A DNA stretch of 23,905 nt from DAIOHQ01 sp036744635. GTDB taxonomy: Bacteria; Planctomycetota; Phycisphaerae; Tepidisphaerales; Tepidisphaeraceae. Within the stretch, counting starts at the first letter, position 1. The number at the start of each line of letters is the position of its first letter. The DNA lies in assembly GCA_036744635.1 (NCBI GenBank), contig DAIOHQ010000047.1, forward strand, positions 1 to 23,905, in the 5' to 3' direction. Made by a program: the position numbers and the translations under genes. Shown here piece by piece: positions 1 to 6,771 of the stretch. Under the pieces are notes generated by a model. The model did no database searches. It was not told where the DNA came from and worked only from the letters and a program-made list of their open reading frames with translations.

Positions 1-153
1 GCCACCGCCTGCATCGAAAGGAGCAAGCAGGCCGCCATCCACGCCCTGATGCTCGACCCCCTCACCGCCGCGGTCTGCTCCCCGGAAGAAATCAATCGCA
101 TGACGCTGGAACTCTTCGACGCCGAAAAAGAATTCCTCCCCGGCTTCCACTGA
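1..153 (+). CDS. GH4-family glycosidase (alpha-galactosidase-like), C-terminal fragment
   Basis: Frame 1 is open from the window edge to a TGA at 151-153 and encodes 50 residues. The segment ALMLDPLTAAVCSPEEI followed by an F-x5-FLPGF tail resembles the C-terminus of NAD- and metal-dependent family 4 glycoside hydrolases (MelA-like alpha-galactosidases), where the DPLT segment lies near the end. The catalytic core is outside the window, so substrate cannot be judged. The next gene converges from the other strand. The family call rests on a short stretch only. Confidence 0.55.
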   Translation, partial: ATACIERSKQAAIHALMLDPLTAAVCSPEEINRMTLELFDAEKEFLPGFH

Positions 154-179
154 CCACAGCCGGGATCGCCTCAACGTAG

Positions 180-199
180 GGTGGGCGTACCCGCCCACC
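180..199. repeat. small hairpin downstream of the GH4 gene
   Basis: GGTGGGCG, a TACC loop, then CGCCCACC form a perfect 8-bp stem 26 bases after the stop codon. It lies between two convergent genes and has no T-tract, so it is either a small dispersed intergenic hairpin or a weak transcription end. Confidence 0.45.
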
Positions 200-243
200 T
201 TTGACCCGCCCGCCATGCAGTCATGCTGTGCGCCCTTCCCCGC

Positions 244-996
244 TCACACATTACACAGCGCATACGCCTGCCGGATCGCCTCGACCGGATCGCCCTTGGG
301 AATGAATTCGTGGCCGACGAATCCGCTGTAATTCGTGGCCGCAATCGCGTTCATGATCCCGCGATAATTCAATTCCTGCGTGTCATCCATATCCCGCCGC
401 CCCGGATTCCCCGCGGTGTGAATATGGCCGATGTGGTCGATGTTGTTCTGAATCGTGCGGATCACATCTCCTTCCATGATCTGCATGTGATAGATGTCAT
501 ATAGCAGCTTCACCCGCGGCGAGCCGACCATCTTGATCACCTTCACCCCCCAGTCGGTGTGGTCGCACTGATAGTCGATGTGATCCACCTTCGAGTTCAG
601 CAATTCCAGCACCAGCGTCACGCCCTTGTTCTCGGCCGCCTTCGCCACCCGCTTCAGCCCCTCGGCCACCACCGCCGCGCCCTTCTCATCATCCAGCCCG
701 CGCCGATTGCCGGAGAAGATGATCAGGTTCGGGATCTTGTACTTCACCGCCAGTTCCAGCGACTTGTTCACTTCCTCTTCGAATGCCGCGTGCGTTTCCT
801 TGCGGTTGATCCCGTCCGCCAGGCTTCCCACCCCGTGCGTCACGATCGTCAGCCCCGCCGCCCGGATGTCATCCCAGATGTCCGTCGTCGCCAGCTCGAT
901 CCCCGCATATCCGATCTTCTTCGCCTCGGCCAGGAACGGCTTGCGATCGACCTTGCTGAAGCACCACCACGAAAGACACTGCTTGATCCGCGCCAT
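244..996 (-). CDS. hydroxypyruvate isomerase family TIM-barrel protein
   Basis: This 250-residue protein belongs to the sugar phosphate isomerase/epimerase (xylose isomerase-like TIM barrel) superfamily, closest in appearance to the Hyi group that interconverts hydroxypyruvate and tartronate semialdehyde. Visible landmarks are LVLELLNSKVDH (metal-ligand Glu on a central strand), LLYDIYHMQ (metal-ligand Asp), HIGHIHTAGNPGR and the C-terminal GHEFIPKGDP (last metal-ligand Glu). The ATG at 996 follows a GGAGAG ribosome-binding site on the minus strand. Length fits a single-domain cytosolic enzyme with no signal peptide. The exact substrate is uncertain because many family members act on other keto sugars. 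Confidence 0.8.
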   Translation of the reverse strand: MARIKQCLSWWCFSKVDRKPFLAEAKKIGYAGIELATTDIWDDIRAAGLTIVTHGVGSLADGINRKETHAAFEEEVNKSLELAVKYKIPNLIIFSGNRRGLDDEKGAAVVAEGLKRVAKAAENKGVTLVLELLNSKVDHIDYQCDHTDWGVKVIKMVGSPRVKLLYDIYHMQIMEGDVIRTIQNNIDHIGHIHTAGNPGRRDMDDTQELNYRGIMNAIAATNYSGFVGHEFIPKGDPVEAIRQAYALCNV

Positions 997-1129
997 TGAT
1001 CTCTCCGTTGTAAATCACCCGCTTGCAGACAACCACCACAGATTAGAAATTCGGCCAGACAAAGCAACCGATCCGGCCAGCACTGCCCAAGGGAGCGTGA
1101 CACTTTAGGCGGATTTGTTGATCTGGTGG

Positions 1130-1149
1130 GGCAGACATTCTTGTCTGCC
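1130..1149. repeat. intergenic hairpin
   Basis: GGCAGACA and TGTCTGCC flank a TTCT loop, a perfect 8-bp stem. It sits in the 375-base gap between the divergent hydroxypyruvate isomerase-family gene and pyrR. No open frame here looks like a gene. Confidence 0.5.
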
Positions 1150-1194
1150 ATATTCGCTCAATCCGCGCAAAGAGCCAAACACTCGCTTCGGTAG

Positions 1195-1314
1195 TGGGTC
1201 AGCTTGGGTGCCACAGGTCGGCGTACTCGCAGACCTGTGTCTTACTGCGTCGCTACGCGGCACAGGTCTCGGAGTACCGCGACCTGTGGCACCCGGAAAT
1301 TTCAAACTGACCCA
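1195..1314. repeat. 120-bp inverted-repeat (MITE-like) element upstream of pyrR
   Basis: The outer ends are TGGGTCAGCTTG (1195-1206) and its near inverse CAAACTGACCCA (1303-1314). Inside, the 14-mer GGGTGCCACAGGTC (1206-1219) is exactly inverted at 1281-1294, and pairing continues with a few mismatches to 1239/1261, leaving a loop of about 21 bases. The whole unit can fold into one long hairpin. It resembles a non-autonomous miniature element and ends about 57 bases before pyrR. Because pyrR lies directly downstream it could also affect the leader transcript, but no PyrR-binding loop was recognised. Confidence 0.6.
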
Positions 1315-1371
1315 TTGCCCTCGCTTCGTTCGTTTGTTTTTCCCCCGCATTTGCACTATTTTCCACCCGCC

Positions 1372-1911
1372 ATGCGGAACTATTACGACGACAGCGATGT
1401 CCGGCGGGCGATCGACAAGCTTGCCTCCGACATCGCCGCCGAGTTTTCCCCAGCCGCGCCGCTGAATGTCATCGGCATCCGCACCCGCGGCGAGATTCTC
1501 GCCCAGCGCCTCGCCGGCCTGCTGGCCAATCGCGGCTTCACCCAGATCGGCCGCGGCGTCCTCGACATCACCCTCTATCGCGATGACCTCTCCGATGTAG
1601 GCCCCAAGCCCATCGTCCGTCCCACTCAGATCAATATCGCGCTCGACGCCCAGCCGCTGCTGCTGGTGGATGATGTCCTCTTCACCGGCCGCTCCGTCCG
1701 CGCCGGCCTCGACGCCCTCAGCGACTTCGGCCGCCCCAAAGTCATCCGCCTCGCCGTCCTCTTCGACCGCGGCGGCCGGGAACTCCCCATCCAACCCGAC
1801 TTCGCCGGCATCACCGCCAAAGCCGTCCCCAACAATCATCGCGTCAACGTCCGACTCAAAGAAGTCGATGGAAAGGATGAAATCGTCGTCGAACCCAAGG
1901 GAATAACTTGA
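1372..1911 (+). CDS. pyrR: PyrR bifunctional pyrimidine regulator / uracil phosphoribosyltransferase
   Basis: This 179-residue phosphoribosyltransferase carries the PRPP-binding loop VDDVLFTGRS at residues 99-108, the hallmark of PyrR, plus GIRTRGEILAQRLA near residue 36 and the DITLYRDDLS segment typical of PyrR. PyrR binds pyrimidine operon mRNA in a UMP-dependent way and has weak uracil phosphoribosyltransferase activity. The ATG at 1372 is preferred because the longer open frame (from 1204) is made from the upstream inverted-repeat element and the protein begins like family members at MRNYYDDSDVRRAI. pyrB follows after an inserted ORF6N gene, which supports the assignment. Confidence 0.92.
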   Translation: MRNYYDDSDVRRAIDKLASDIAAEFSPAAPLNVIGIRTRGEILAQRLAGLLANRGFTQIGRGVLDITLYRDDLSDVGPKPIVRPTQINIALDAQPLLLVDDVLFTGRSVRAGLDALSDFGRPKVIRLAVLFDRGGRELPIQPDFAGITAKAVPNNHRVNVRLKEVDGKDEIVVEPKGIT

Positions 1912-1933
1912 GGTCACAAAGTGTGACCTCAAG
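1907..1933. promoter_or_regulatory. 27-bp perfect palindrome P1 at the pyrR stop codon, upstream of the ORF6N gene
   Basis: Arms CTTGAGGTCACA and TGTGACCTCAAG are perfectly inverted around AAG. The left arm overlaps the pyrR stop codon (1909-1911). The half-site word TTGAGGT is shared with palindromes P2 (1942-1968) and P3 (2221-2247). Read on the minus strand it would encode LRSHFVTS, which resembles the conserved ORF6N-domain motif that P3 encodes in the neighbouring gene. It is a candidate operator or a transferred gene segment. Confidence 0.6.
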
Positions 1934-1941
1934 CTCAAGGC

Positions 1942-1968
1942 TTTGAGGTGCCAAATTGGTACCTCAAA
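1942..1968. promoter_or_regulatory. 27-bp palindrome P2 upstream of the ORF6N gene, exact inverse of an intragenic copy
   Basis: Arms TTTGAGGTGCCA and TGGTACCTCAAA are inverted with one mismatched pair. Its reverse complement is identical over all 27 bases to positions 2221-2247 inside the ORF6N coding sequence. It lies 50 bases before the ORF6N start, where an operator is plausible. Confidence 0.65.
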
Positions 1969-2017
1969 CATAGTGTCAGATCGCAGTTTGCGGTTCATAC
2001 CGACAAGGATCACTGTC

Positions 2018-2575
2018 ATGGCTAAGGTAGGGTCAATCGTGCCCGTCGAACGAGTCGTGCAAAAGATTTTTCTCTTGCGCGATCAGAAGGTCATGCTGGA
2101 TATGCACTTATCGGAGTTGTACGGCGTGGAAACGAAGGCATTGAACCGCACCGTTAGCCGGAACTTGAGCCGCTTTCCGGCAGACTTCATGTTCAAGCTC
2201 ACTCCAGAAGAGGTGGAGGCTTTGAGGTACCAATTTGGCACCTCAAAGGGGCGCGGCGGCCGCCGATATGCGCCATCTGCCTTCACTGAACAAGGCGTGG
2301 CAATGCTCTCCAGCGTGCTGCATAGTAAGCGCGCCGTTGCCGTCAACATCGAGATCATGCGCGCCTTCGTCCAGCTCCGTCAGATGCTCTCATCGAACGC
2401 CGCGCTGGCCCGCAAGTTGGAGACATTGGAAAAGAAATACGATGGTCAGTTCAAGGTGGTGTTCGACGCCTTGCGTCAATTGATGTCGCCGGAGCACGAG
2501 GTGCCCCAGCGGCCGCCGCTCGGGTACAAATCCGAAGAGAAGGGTCGGCGGACGCCCCTGGCAAAGAAAAAGTAA
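2018..2575 (+). CDS. ORF6N domain-containing protein (KilA-N-related, phage-type DNA-binding)
   Basis: This 185-residue protein has the ORF6N fold core: KIFLLRDQKVMLDMHLSELY, then TKALNRTVSRNLSRFPADFMF, then GGRRYAPSAFTEQGVAMLSS and a helical stretch IEIMRAFVQLRQML, ending in a Lys-rich tail. ORF6N/KilA-N proteins are phage-derived and presumed to bind DNA. The ATG at 2018 follows an AAGGA-like ribosome-binding site and gives the usual family N-terminus; the upstream in-frame extension runs through palindrome P2. The gene splits pyrR from pyrB and stops 14 bases before pyrB. Its motif LRYQFGTSK is encoded by a 27-bp palindrome duplicated upstream. Biological role is unknown. Confidence 0.88.
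   Translation: MAKVGSIVPVERVVQKIFLLRDQKVMLDMHLSELYGVETKALNRTVSRNLSRFPADFMFKLTPEEVEALRYQFGTSKGRGGRRYAPSAFTEQGVAMLSSVLHSKRAVAVNIEIMRAFVQLRQMLSSNAALARKLETLEKKYDGQFKVVFDALRQLMSPEHEVPQRPPLGYKSEEKGRRTPLAKKK
2221..2247. repeat. intragenic 27-bp palindrome P3 in the ORF6N gene
   Basis: Arms TTTGAGGTACCA and TGGCACCTCAAA lie in frame and encode LRYQFGTSK of the ORF6N protein. The sequence is the exact reverse complement of P2 at 1942-1968. A perfect 27-base match between a coding motif and its own upstream region is unlikely by chance. Confidence 0.7.
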
Positions 2576-2589
2576 CAACGGAACCCCGA

Positions 2590-3534
2590 ATGGAACCCAA
2601 CCCCACACCCCCCTGGACGCGCAAGCACCTGCTCACCCTCGAAGAGCTCTCGGCCGACGAGCTTCGCTTCATTCTCGACACCGCCGACTCCTTCAAGGAA
2701 GTCTCCACCCGCAGCATCAAGAAAGTCCCCGCTCTGCGCGGCCGGGTCGTCGTCAACGCCTTCTTCGAGGACAGCACCCGCACCCGCACCAGCTTCGGCC
2801 TCGCCGCCCAGCGCCTCTCCGCCGACGTCATCGACTTCTCCGAAAAAACCAGCAGCACCAACAAGGGCGAAACCCTCATCGACACCGCCCGCAACATCGA
2901 AGCCATGGGCGTCGACATCTTCGTCATCCGCCATCCCGCGGCCGGCGCCGCCAGCCTGCTCGCCCGCACCGTCAAGTGCAGCGTCGTCAACGCCGGCGAC
3001 GGCGCCCACGAGCATCCCACCCAGGGCCTGCTCGATCTCTACACCATGCGCGAACGCTTCGGCCGCATCGAAGGCCTGAAAGTCGCCATCGTCGGCGACA
3101 TCGCTAACAGCCGGGTTGCCCGTTCCAACATCTGGGGCCTGACCAAACTCGGCGCCAAAGTCATCCTCGTCGGCCCGCCCACGCTTCTCCCCAAATCCTT
3201 CGAGCAGCTCGGCGTGCAGGTTACCCACGACCTCGACTCCATCATCGGCCAGGTCGATGTCGTCAACATGCTCCGCGTGCAGTTCGAGCGCATCAAAAGC
3301 AGCCAGTTTCCCTCGGTCCGCGAATTCACCCACCTTTTCGGCCTCACCTCCGCCCGCTTCCAGAAGTGCAAAAAAGATGTCTTCGTCATGCACCCCGGCC
3401 CCATGAACCGCGGCATCGAAATCAGCAGCCACATCGCCGACGGCCCCCAAAGCGGCATCCTCACCCAGGTCACCAACGGCCTCGCCATCCGCATGGCCGT
3501 CCTCTATCTCGTCAGCCACGTAGGGGCACTATGA
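2590..3534 (+). CDS. pyrB: aspartate carbamoyltransferase catalytic subunit
   Basis: Catalyses carbamoyl phosphate plus aspartate to N-carbamoylaspartate, the committed step of pyrimidine synthesis. The 314-residue length is normal. The carbamoyl-phosphate loop STRTRT is at residues 62-67, HPTQ at 142-145 and HPGPMNRG at 268-275. The C-terminus reads SHVGAL, whereas two further 3'-end copies downstream (4509-4600 and 5419-5582) read SQNA, so the last codons of this copy appear to have been replaced by the junction with the following insertion. The stop overlaps the DUF3800 start as ATGA at 3531-3534. All catalytic parts are intact. Confidence 0.96.
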   Translation: MEPNPTPPWTRKHLLTLEELSADELRFILDTADSFKEVSTRSIKKVPALRGRVVVNAFFEDSTRTRTSFGLAAQRLSADVIDFSEKTSSTNKGETLIDTARNIEAMGVDIFVIRHPAAGAASLLARTVKCSVVNAGDGAHEHPTQGLLDLYTMRERFGRIEGLKVAIVGDIANSRVARSNIWGLTKLGAKVILVGPPTLLPKSFEQLGVQVTHDLDSIIGQVDVVNMLRVQFERIKSSQFPSVREFTHLFGLTSARFQKCKKDVFVMHPGPMNRGIEISSHIADGPQSGILTQVTNGLAIRMAVLYLVSHVGAL

Positions 3535-4370
3535 CGGGTGCCCCCTTACCCTCCGCCGTCACAAAGCGTTACTTCGTCGATGAGGCCGGCGATGGAACTC
3601 TTTTTGACCGACGAGGCCGCGTCATCGCCGGCCAGCCGGGCTGCTCCAGCCACTTCATCCTTGGGGTGCTTGATGCCGCCGACCCGGTGGGATTGAGCGC
3701 CCGGATGGCGGATCTACACCGACACGTACTCGCCGACCCGTTCTATCAGGGCGTGGAATCATTCAAGCCGGAGCGTGAAAAAACGGCGATCTTGTTCCAT
3801 GCCAAGGACGATATCCCGGAAGTGCGCGAACGCGTATTTCGGTTAATCGCCGCCGAAGAAGTGCGTTTCTTCGCCGTCGTACGAGACAAGCGCGGCGTCG
3901 CCGTGGACGTGAGGAACAAGAACGCGCAGACTACGGGGTATCGGTACCATCCGAACCGGCTATACGACGAGATGGTCACGCGTCTTTTCAAGAACCTGTT
4001 GCACAAGGATGCGGGCTATCAAGTTTGCTTCGCGCGTCGCGGGAGCAAGGACCGCACCGACGCCCTCAAGCGGTCACTGGAACGGGCGCGCGAGAACTTT
4101 CGCAAGCAGTGGAACATCGCCGGCGCGGCTCCGATTGAAGTGACCGCGTGCCAATCCGCCGACCACCCGTGTCTCCAAGCGGCCGACTACTTCCTCTGGG
4201 CGCTGCAACGGGTCTACACGAAGGGAGAAGATCGATATCTGCGGTTTGTGTGGCCGCGCGTACGGCTGGTGCAGGACGTGGACGATCGGCGCACTTCGCA
4301 GTACGGCGTCTACTACCGCGGCGAGAAGATGCTGACGGCGCTATCGATAAAAAAAGAGCCAGGGATATAG
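3531..4370 (+). CDS. DUF3800 domain-containing protein
   Basis: This 279-residue protein shows the DUF3800 signature: an N-terminal strand with YFVDEAGDG at residues 14-22 and a C-terminal acidic segment SADHPCLQAADYFLWAL. The family is thought to have an RNase H-like fold with acidic active-site residues, is frequent in mobile and defence regions, and has no settled function. The ATG at 3531 overlaps the pyrB stop by four bases, so translation may be coupled to pyrB. The gene sits between pyrB and the second pyrB 3'-end copy, marking it as cargo of an insertion at the pyrB end. Codon use is more mixed than in pyrB. Confidence 0.82.
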   Translation: MTGAPLPSAVTKRYFVDEAGDGTLFDRRGRVIAGQPGCSSHFILGVLDAADPVGLSARMADLHRHVLADPFYQGVESFKPEREKTAILFHAKDDIPEVRERVFRLIAAEEVRFFAVVRDKRGVAVDVRNKNAQTTGYRYHPNRLYDEMVTRLFKNLLHKDAGYQVCFARRGSKDRTDALKRSLERARENFRKQWNIAGAAPIEVTACQSADHPCLQAADYFLWALQRVYTKGEDRYLRFVWPRVRLVQDVDDRRTSQYGVYYRGEKMLTALSIKKEPGI

Positions 4371-4508
4371 GATCGCCGCCGAAGCGGCAATCACACGGCA
4401 TGAAGCCGAGTTTCGTCCACTGGCTTGTATGACATTATAGAATACGCAAAAGCGCACGCATAGGGCGCAAGCCATGAAATCTGAATTGAATCCCAAACCG
4501 ACCTACCC

Positions 4509-4600
4509 CCGACGGCCCCCAGAGCGGCATCCTCACCCAGGTCACCAACGGCCTCGCCGTCCGCATGGCCGTCCTCTATCTCGTCAGCCAGAATGCCTGA
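4509..4600 (+). pseudogene. pyrB 3'-end fragment, copy B
   Basis: From the DGPQSGIL codons to the stop, this is a near-identical repeat of the pyrB 3' end (residues from about 284), in frame and ending in SQNA plus TGA. It begins abruptly after unrelated sequence and has no start of its own. The gap 4371-4508 before it holds no gene I can support. With copy C it brackets the segment 4601-5418. Confidence 0.9.
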
Positions 4601-4640
4601 CCAGGCACCGTGGGCAAGGGAGGCCGGGGATGTGGATCAT

Positions 4641-4668
4641 TTGATCGCGCGGCCGACGCCGGTATACT
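4641..4668 (+). promoter_or_regulatory. sigma-70-type promoter, duplicate of the mod promoter
   Basis: TTGATC (4641-4646), a 16-base spacer and TATACT (4663-4668). The same boxes with the same spacing, in matching flanking sequence (from GGATCATTTGATCGCG through CACTCTGACCA), lie before the intact mod gene at 9105-9132. Here the promoter leads into a truncated mod 3' end and the DUF4258/DUF2283 pair. Confidence 0.65.
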
Positions 4669-4686
4669 CGCGGCCACTCTGACCAG

Positions 4687-4821
4687 TTGATCGAGCAGTA
4701 CCGCGGGGCGGTAAGCCTTCCGTTCGAGCAAGCGGAGCACGGGCGGGTGGCGGTGAAGCTCGTGGATGACCGGGGGATTGAGAGCCTGCGGATCGTGGGG
4801 ATTCCGGAGACCAGGCGATGA
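4687..4821 (+). pseudogene. type III R-M methyltransferase (mod) remnant, last 44 codons
   Basis: The frame LIEQYRG...VDDRGIESLRIV matches the C-terminus of the intact Mod encoded at 9161-12325, with several substitutions and a short ETRR extension. Just upstream (about 4627-4685) is the counterpart of the intact gene's promoter, so nearly all of mod is missing by an internal deletion that joined promoter to 3' end near GACCAG/TTGATC. A TTG at 4687 could still start a short peptide. The stop overlaps the next gene as ATGA. Confidence 0.85.
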
Positions 4822-5072
4822 AGAAGATTCGTCTGAGCGATCATGCTCATAGCCGCCTGGCATTTCGCGGGACCAATGTGGCGGAAGTGCGGGCGGCGGT
4901 GAAGCGCGGCGTACGCGCGCCGGCGAAGAAAGGCCGGTGGATGTGTCGGCTCAATTTCCAATACAATCAGGCATGGCGGGGCAGGCATTACGCGATCAAG
5001 CAGGTGGCGCCGGTCATTGCGGAACGAGCCGACGAGATCGTCGTGATAACGGTCTATACGTTCTTTTTCTAG
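4818..5072 (+). CDS. DUF4258 domain-containing protein, toxin-like
   Basis: This 84-residue basic protein begins MKKIRLSDHAHSRLAFRGTN, matching DUF4258 proteins, which have an N-terminal His and an HAxxRxxxRG-like motif, and continues with GRWMCRLNF and a C-terminal strand VVITVYTFFF. DUF4258 belongs to the RelE/BrnT-like toxin neighbourhood. It is followed 12 bases later by a DUF2283 gene, a common antitoxin-like partner. Its ATG overlaps the stop of the mod remnant, the same placement as the BrnT-like gene after the intact mod at 12322. Confidence 0.75.
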   Translation: MKKIRLSDHAHSRLAFRGTNVAEVRAAVKRGVRAPAKKGRWMCRLNFQYNQAWRGRHYAIKQVAPVIAERADEIVVITVYTFFF

Positions 5073-5084
5073 AAAGACGGGTGC

Positions 5085-5399
5085 ATGATGAAAATCACTT
5101 ATGACCAAGACGTGGATGCGATGTACATCCAGTTGATCGAAGGAGACCACCAGTGCAGAACCGTCTGCCTGAACGAGGAAGTCGCGCTGGATTTCGACGC
5201 GCGCGAGCGGCTGGTGGGCATCGAGATTCTCGACGCCAAGCGCGTGATTGGGAAGGGAAAACTTCCGCGCGTGCTGGTTGACAGCCTGGCGTTGACGAAA
5301 GGAGCGGGCGTTCGCGTCCCTGCCGCGCGAGTTCGAGCTTCGCGCACAACCGTCAAATCGCCTGTTAAATCGCCCGGCCGTCTTCGCAAGGCCGGGTGA
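5085..5399 (+). CDS. DUF2283 domain-containing protein, antitoxin-like partner
   Basis: A 104-residue protein whose first 55 residues are a typical DUF2283 domain: KITYDQDVDAMYIQLIEG, then VALDFDARERLVGIEILDAKR. The remaining half is a basic Arg/Ser/Lys-rich tail that is longer than usual. DUF2283 genes commonly follow DUF4258 genes as a putative toxin-antitoxin pair. Two consecutive ATGs (5085 and 5088) are possible starts. The gene ends 19 bases before pyrB copy C. Confidence 0.8.
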   Translation: MMKITYDQDVDAMYIQLIEGDHQCRTVCLNEEVALDFDARERLVGIEILDAKRVIGKGKLPRVLVDSLALTKGAGVRVPAARVRASRTTVKSPVKSPGRLRKAG

Positions 5400-5418
5400 C
5401 GCCGATTTCTCAAATGCG

Positions 5419-5582
5419 AGTGCAAAAATGACGCCTTCGTCATGCACCCCGGCCCCATGAACCGCGGCATCGAAATCAGCAGCCACATCGCCGACGGCCC
5501 CCAAAGCGGCATCCTCACCCAGGTCACCAACGGCCTCGCCGTCCGCATGGCCGTCCTCTACCTCGTCAGCCAGAATGCGTGA
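5419..5582 (+). pseudogene. pyrB 3'-end fragment, copy C
   Basis: About 54 codons aligned without gaps to pyrB from residue 259 to the stop, including HPGPMNRGIEISS, and nearly identical to 3366-3534 at nucleotide level. It ends in SQNA plus TGA. It has no start and would not make an enzyme. It may be the original pyrB end displaced by insertions, or the far attachment-like boundary of the DUF3800 to DUF2283 segment. Confidence 0.92.
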
Positions 5583-5791
5583 TTATGGCGACTGGCGTCA
5601 GATAGAAGCATCTCAGTTGACTCGCTGCGCCCTGTAAGGATTACACTAACAGGGACGCACAGTGCCTTGCTGTTTTGCTCGTCTGGCCAACACGCGCCGT
5701 CGCCTGCCTACACTTTCGCGCATTTGTGGAAGTGGCGGGAATAGTTCCAGATATCTGCGAACTTACGAACTGTTGAGAGTACAAGTAAAGC

Positions 5792-5821
5792 TTGACACAT
5801 GTGCACCTCGTGCGGCATTGT
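5792..5821 (+). promoter_or_regulatory. possible promoter of the QueC-like gene
   Basis: TTGACA at 5792-5797 is a perfect -35 box; the best -10 candidate is CATTGT at 5816-5821 (spacer 18), which is weak. The 264-base gap 5583-5846 contains no gene I can support. GGAGG at 5837-5841 supplies the ribosome-binding site for the GTG at 5847. Confidence 0.4.
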
Positions 5822-5846
5822 GTAACCATTAACTTCGGAGGCCATT

Positions 5847-6635
5847 GTGACACAGCGGCAGCATGTGGTTGTAGTGTTTTCTGGCGGCCCAGATTCTACG
5901 GCGGCAGCGCTTTGGGCGTTGGAGCAAGGGCTGGATGTACACCTACTGACATTCCAATTTCGAGCCGAAGATCAATACGGCGAGCTGTATGCTTCTATGA
6001 AGGTTGCCGAGTCCCTGCGCCTGCGGCAGACGATCATCGATTGGCGATCACCAATGGACGTATTCTCTCGAAATGTCCATATACTGATGCATGCTGGCAC
6101 ACCTCCCAAGGGAGCCGACTTATCGAAGCCGCATCGTTTGCCATTTGGTGCTGGAGTCGTCCTGTCAACTGCTGCTGCCTTCGCCTTATACCGGGGGCTT
6201 CCGCGCTTGGTCTGGGGTGCGACCTATGACGATGCATTTGGCGGAAATATTGAGTATACGCAGGAGTTCGCCGACGGCATCGCTGACTTGGTCGCTCGAT
6301 CACACGGCACAGAGTTCAGAATCGACGTTCCATTTGCAAAGAATCACAAATATGACGTGTTCAAGTATTTCCGTGGGAAGGAAGACTTATTTGCGCAAAC
6401 GTGGTCGTGCAAGTTAGGCTCCCGCACACAGAGTGGGAAATGTCACGCATGCGTTGCCCGTCGCCTCGCAGCGGAGATTGTTGCGCTCAAAGACTTTACG
6501 ACCTACGAAGCGACGGATTATGTCCGGCCGTTATCGGCCGAGCAGATTGCCAACATTGAGACGTTATCTGACGATGACCTAGTACATATCTTTGAGAGTG
6601 AAAAGGCGGAGTTTGTAGTTATGCCCGCGAAGTAA
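5847..6635 (+). CDS. divergent QueC-like (7-cyano-7-deazaguanine synthase family) ATP-dependent enzyme
   Basis: A 262-residue PP-loop ATPase with SGGPDS at residues 12-17 and a C-terminal metal site C188...C199-H-A-C202. Canonical QueC converts 7-carboxy-7-deazaguanine to preQ0 and carries four zinc cysteines (C...CGxCxxC); here Ser196 stands where the second cysteine would be (SGKCHAC), so this is a divergent member. The GTG start at 5847 has GGAGG five bases upstream. No other queuosine genes are nearby, and QueC-like enzymes occur in known anti-phage systems (QatC of QatABCD, type IV CBASS), so a defence or modification role is more likely than housekeeping. The gene is visibly more AT-rich than flanking core genes, suggesting transfer. 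Confidence 0.8.
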   Translation: MTQRQHVVVVFSGGPDSTAAALWALEQGLDVHLLTFQFRAEDQYGELYASMKVAESLRLRQTIIDWRSPMDVFSRNVHILMHAGTPPKGADLSKPHRLPFGAGVVLSTAAAFALYRGLPRLVWGATYDDAFGGNIEYTQEFADGIADLVARSHGTEFRIDVPFAKNHKYDVFKYFRGKEDLFAQTWSCKLGSRTQSGKCHACVARRLAAEIVALKDFTTYEATDYVRPLSAEQIANIETLSDDDLVHIFESEKAEFVVMPAK

Positions 6636-6771
6636 GTCGCCCTCAATGAATGCTTGTGAGCACGCGCCGGAAATCGCACTCTATCGCTTGCGCATAGGAT
6701 AGCTAATAGGTTTTTAAGGGTTCGAGTGCGTGTTACTACAATCATCTTGAGCATAATATACGGAGTAGCGC

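Noticed and set aside
1204..1371. N-terminal extension of PyrR
   Set aside because: It is encoded by the inverted-repeat element and does not resemble PyrR.
4474..4643. Short frame starting MKSELNPKPTYP that runs into pyrB copy B out of frame
   Set aside because: Most of it is pyrB fragment read in the wrong frame; at best it is the start of a truncated gene, not supportable.
5847..6635. QueC-like gene as the housekeeping queuosine enzyme
   Set aside because: One expected zinc cysteine is replaced, no queD, queE or queF is nearby, and composition and context indicate an accessory gene.
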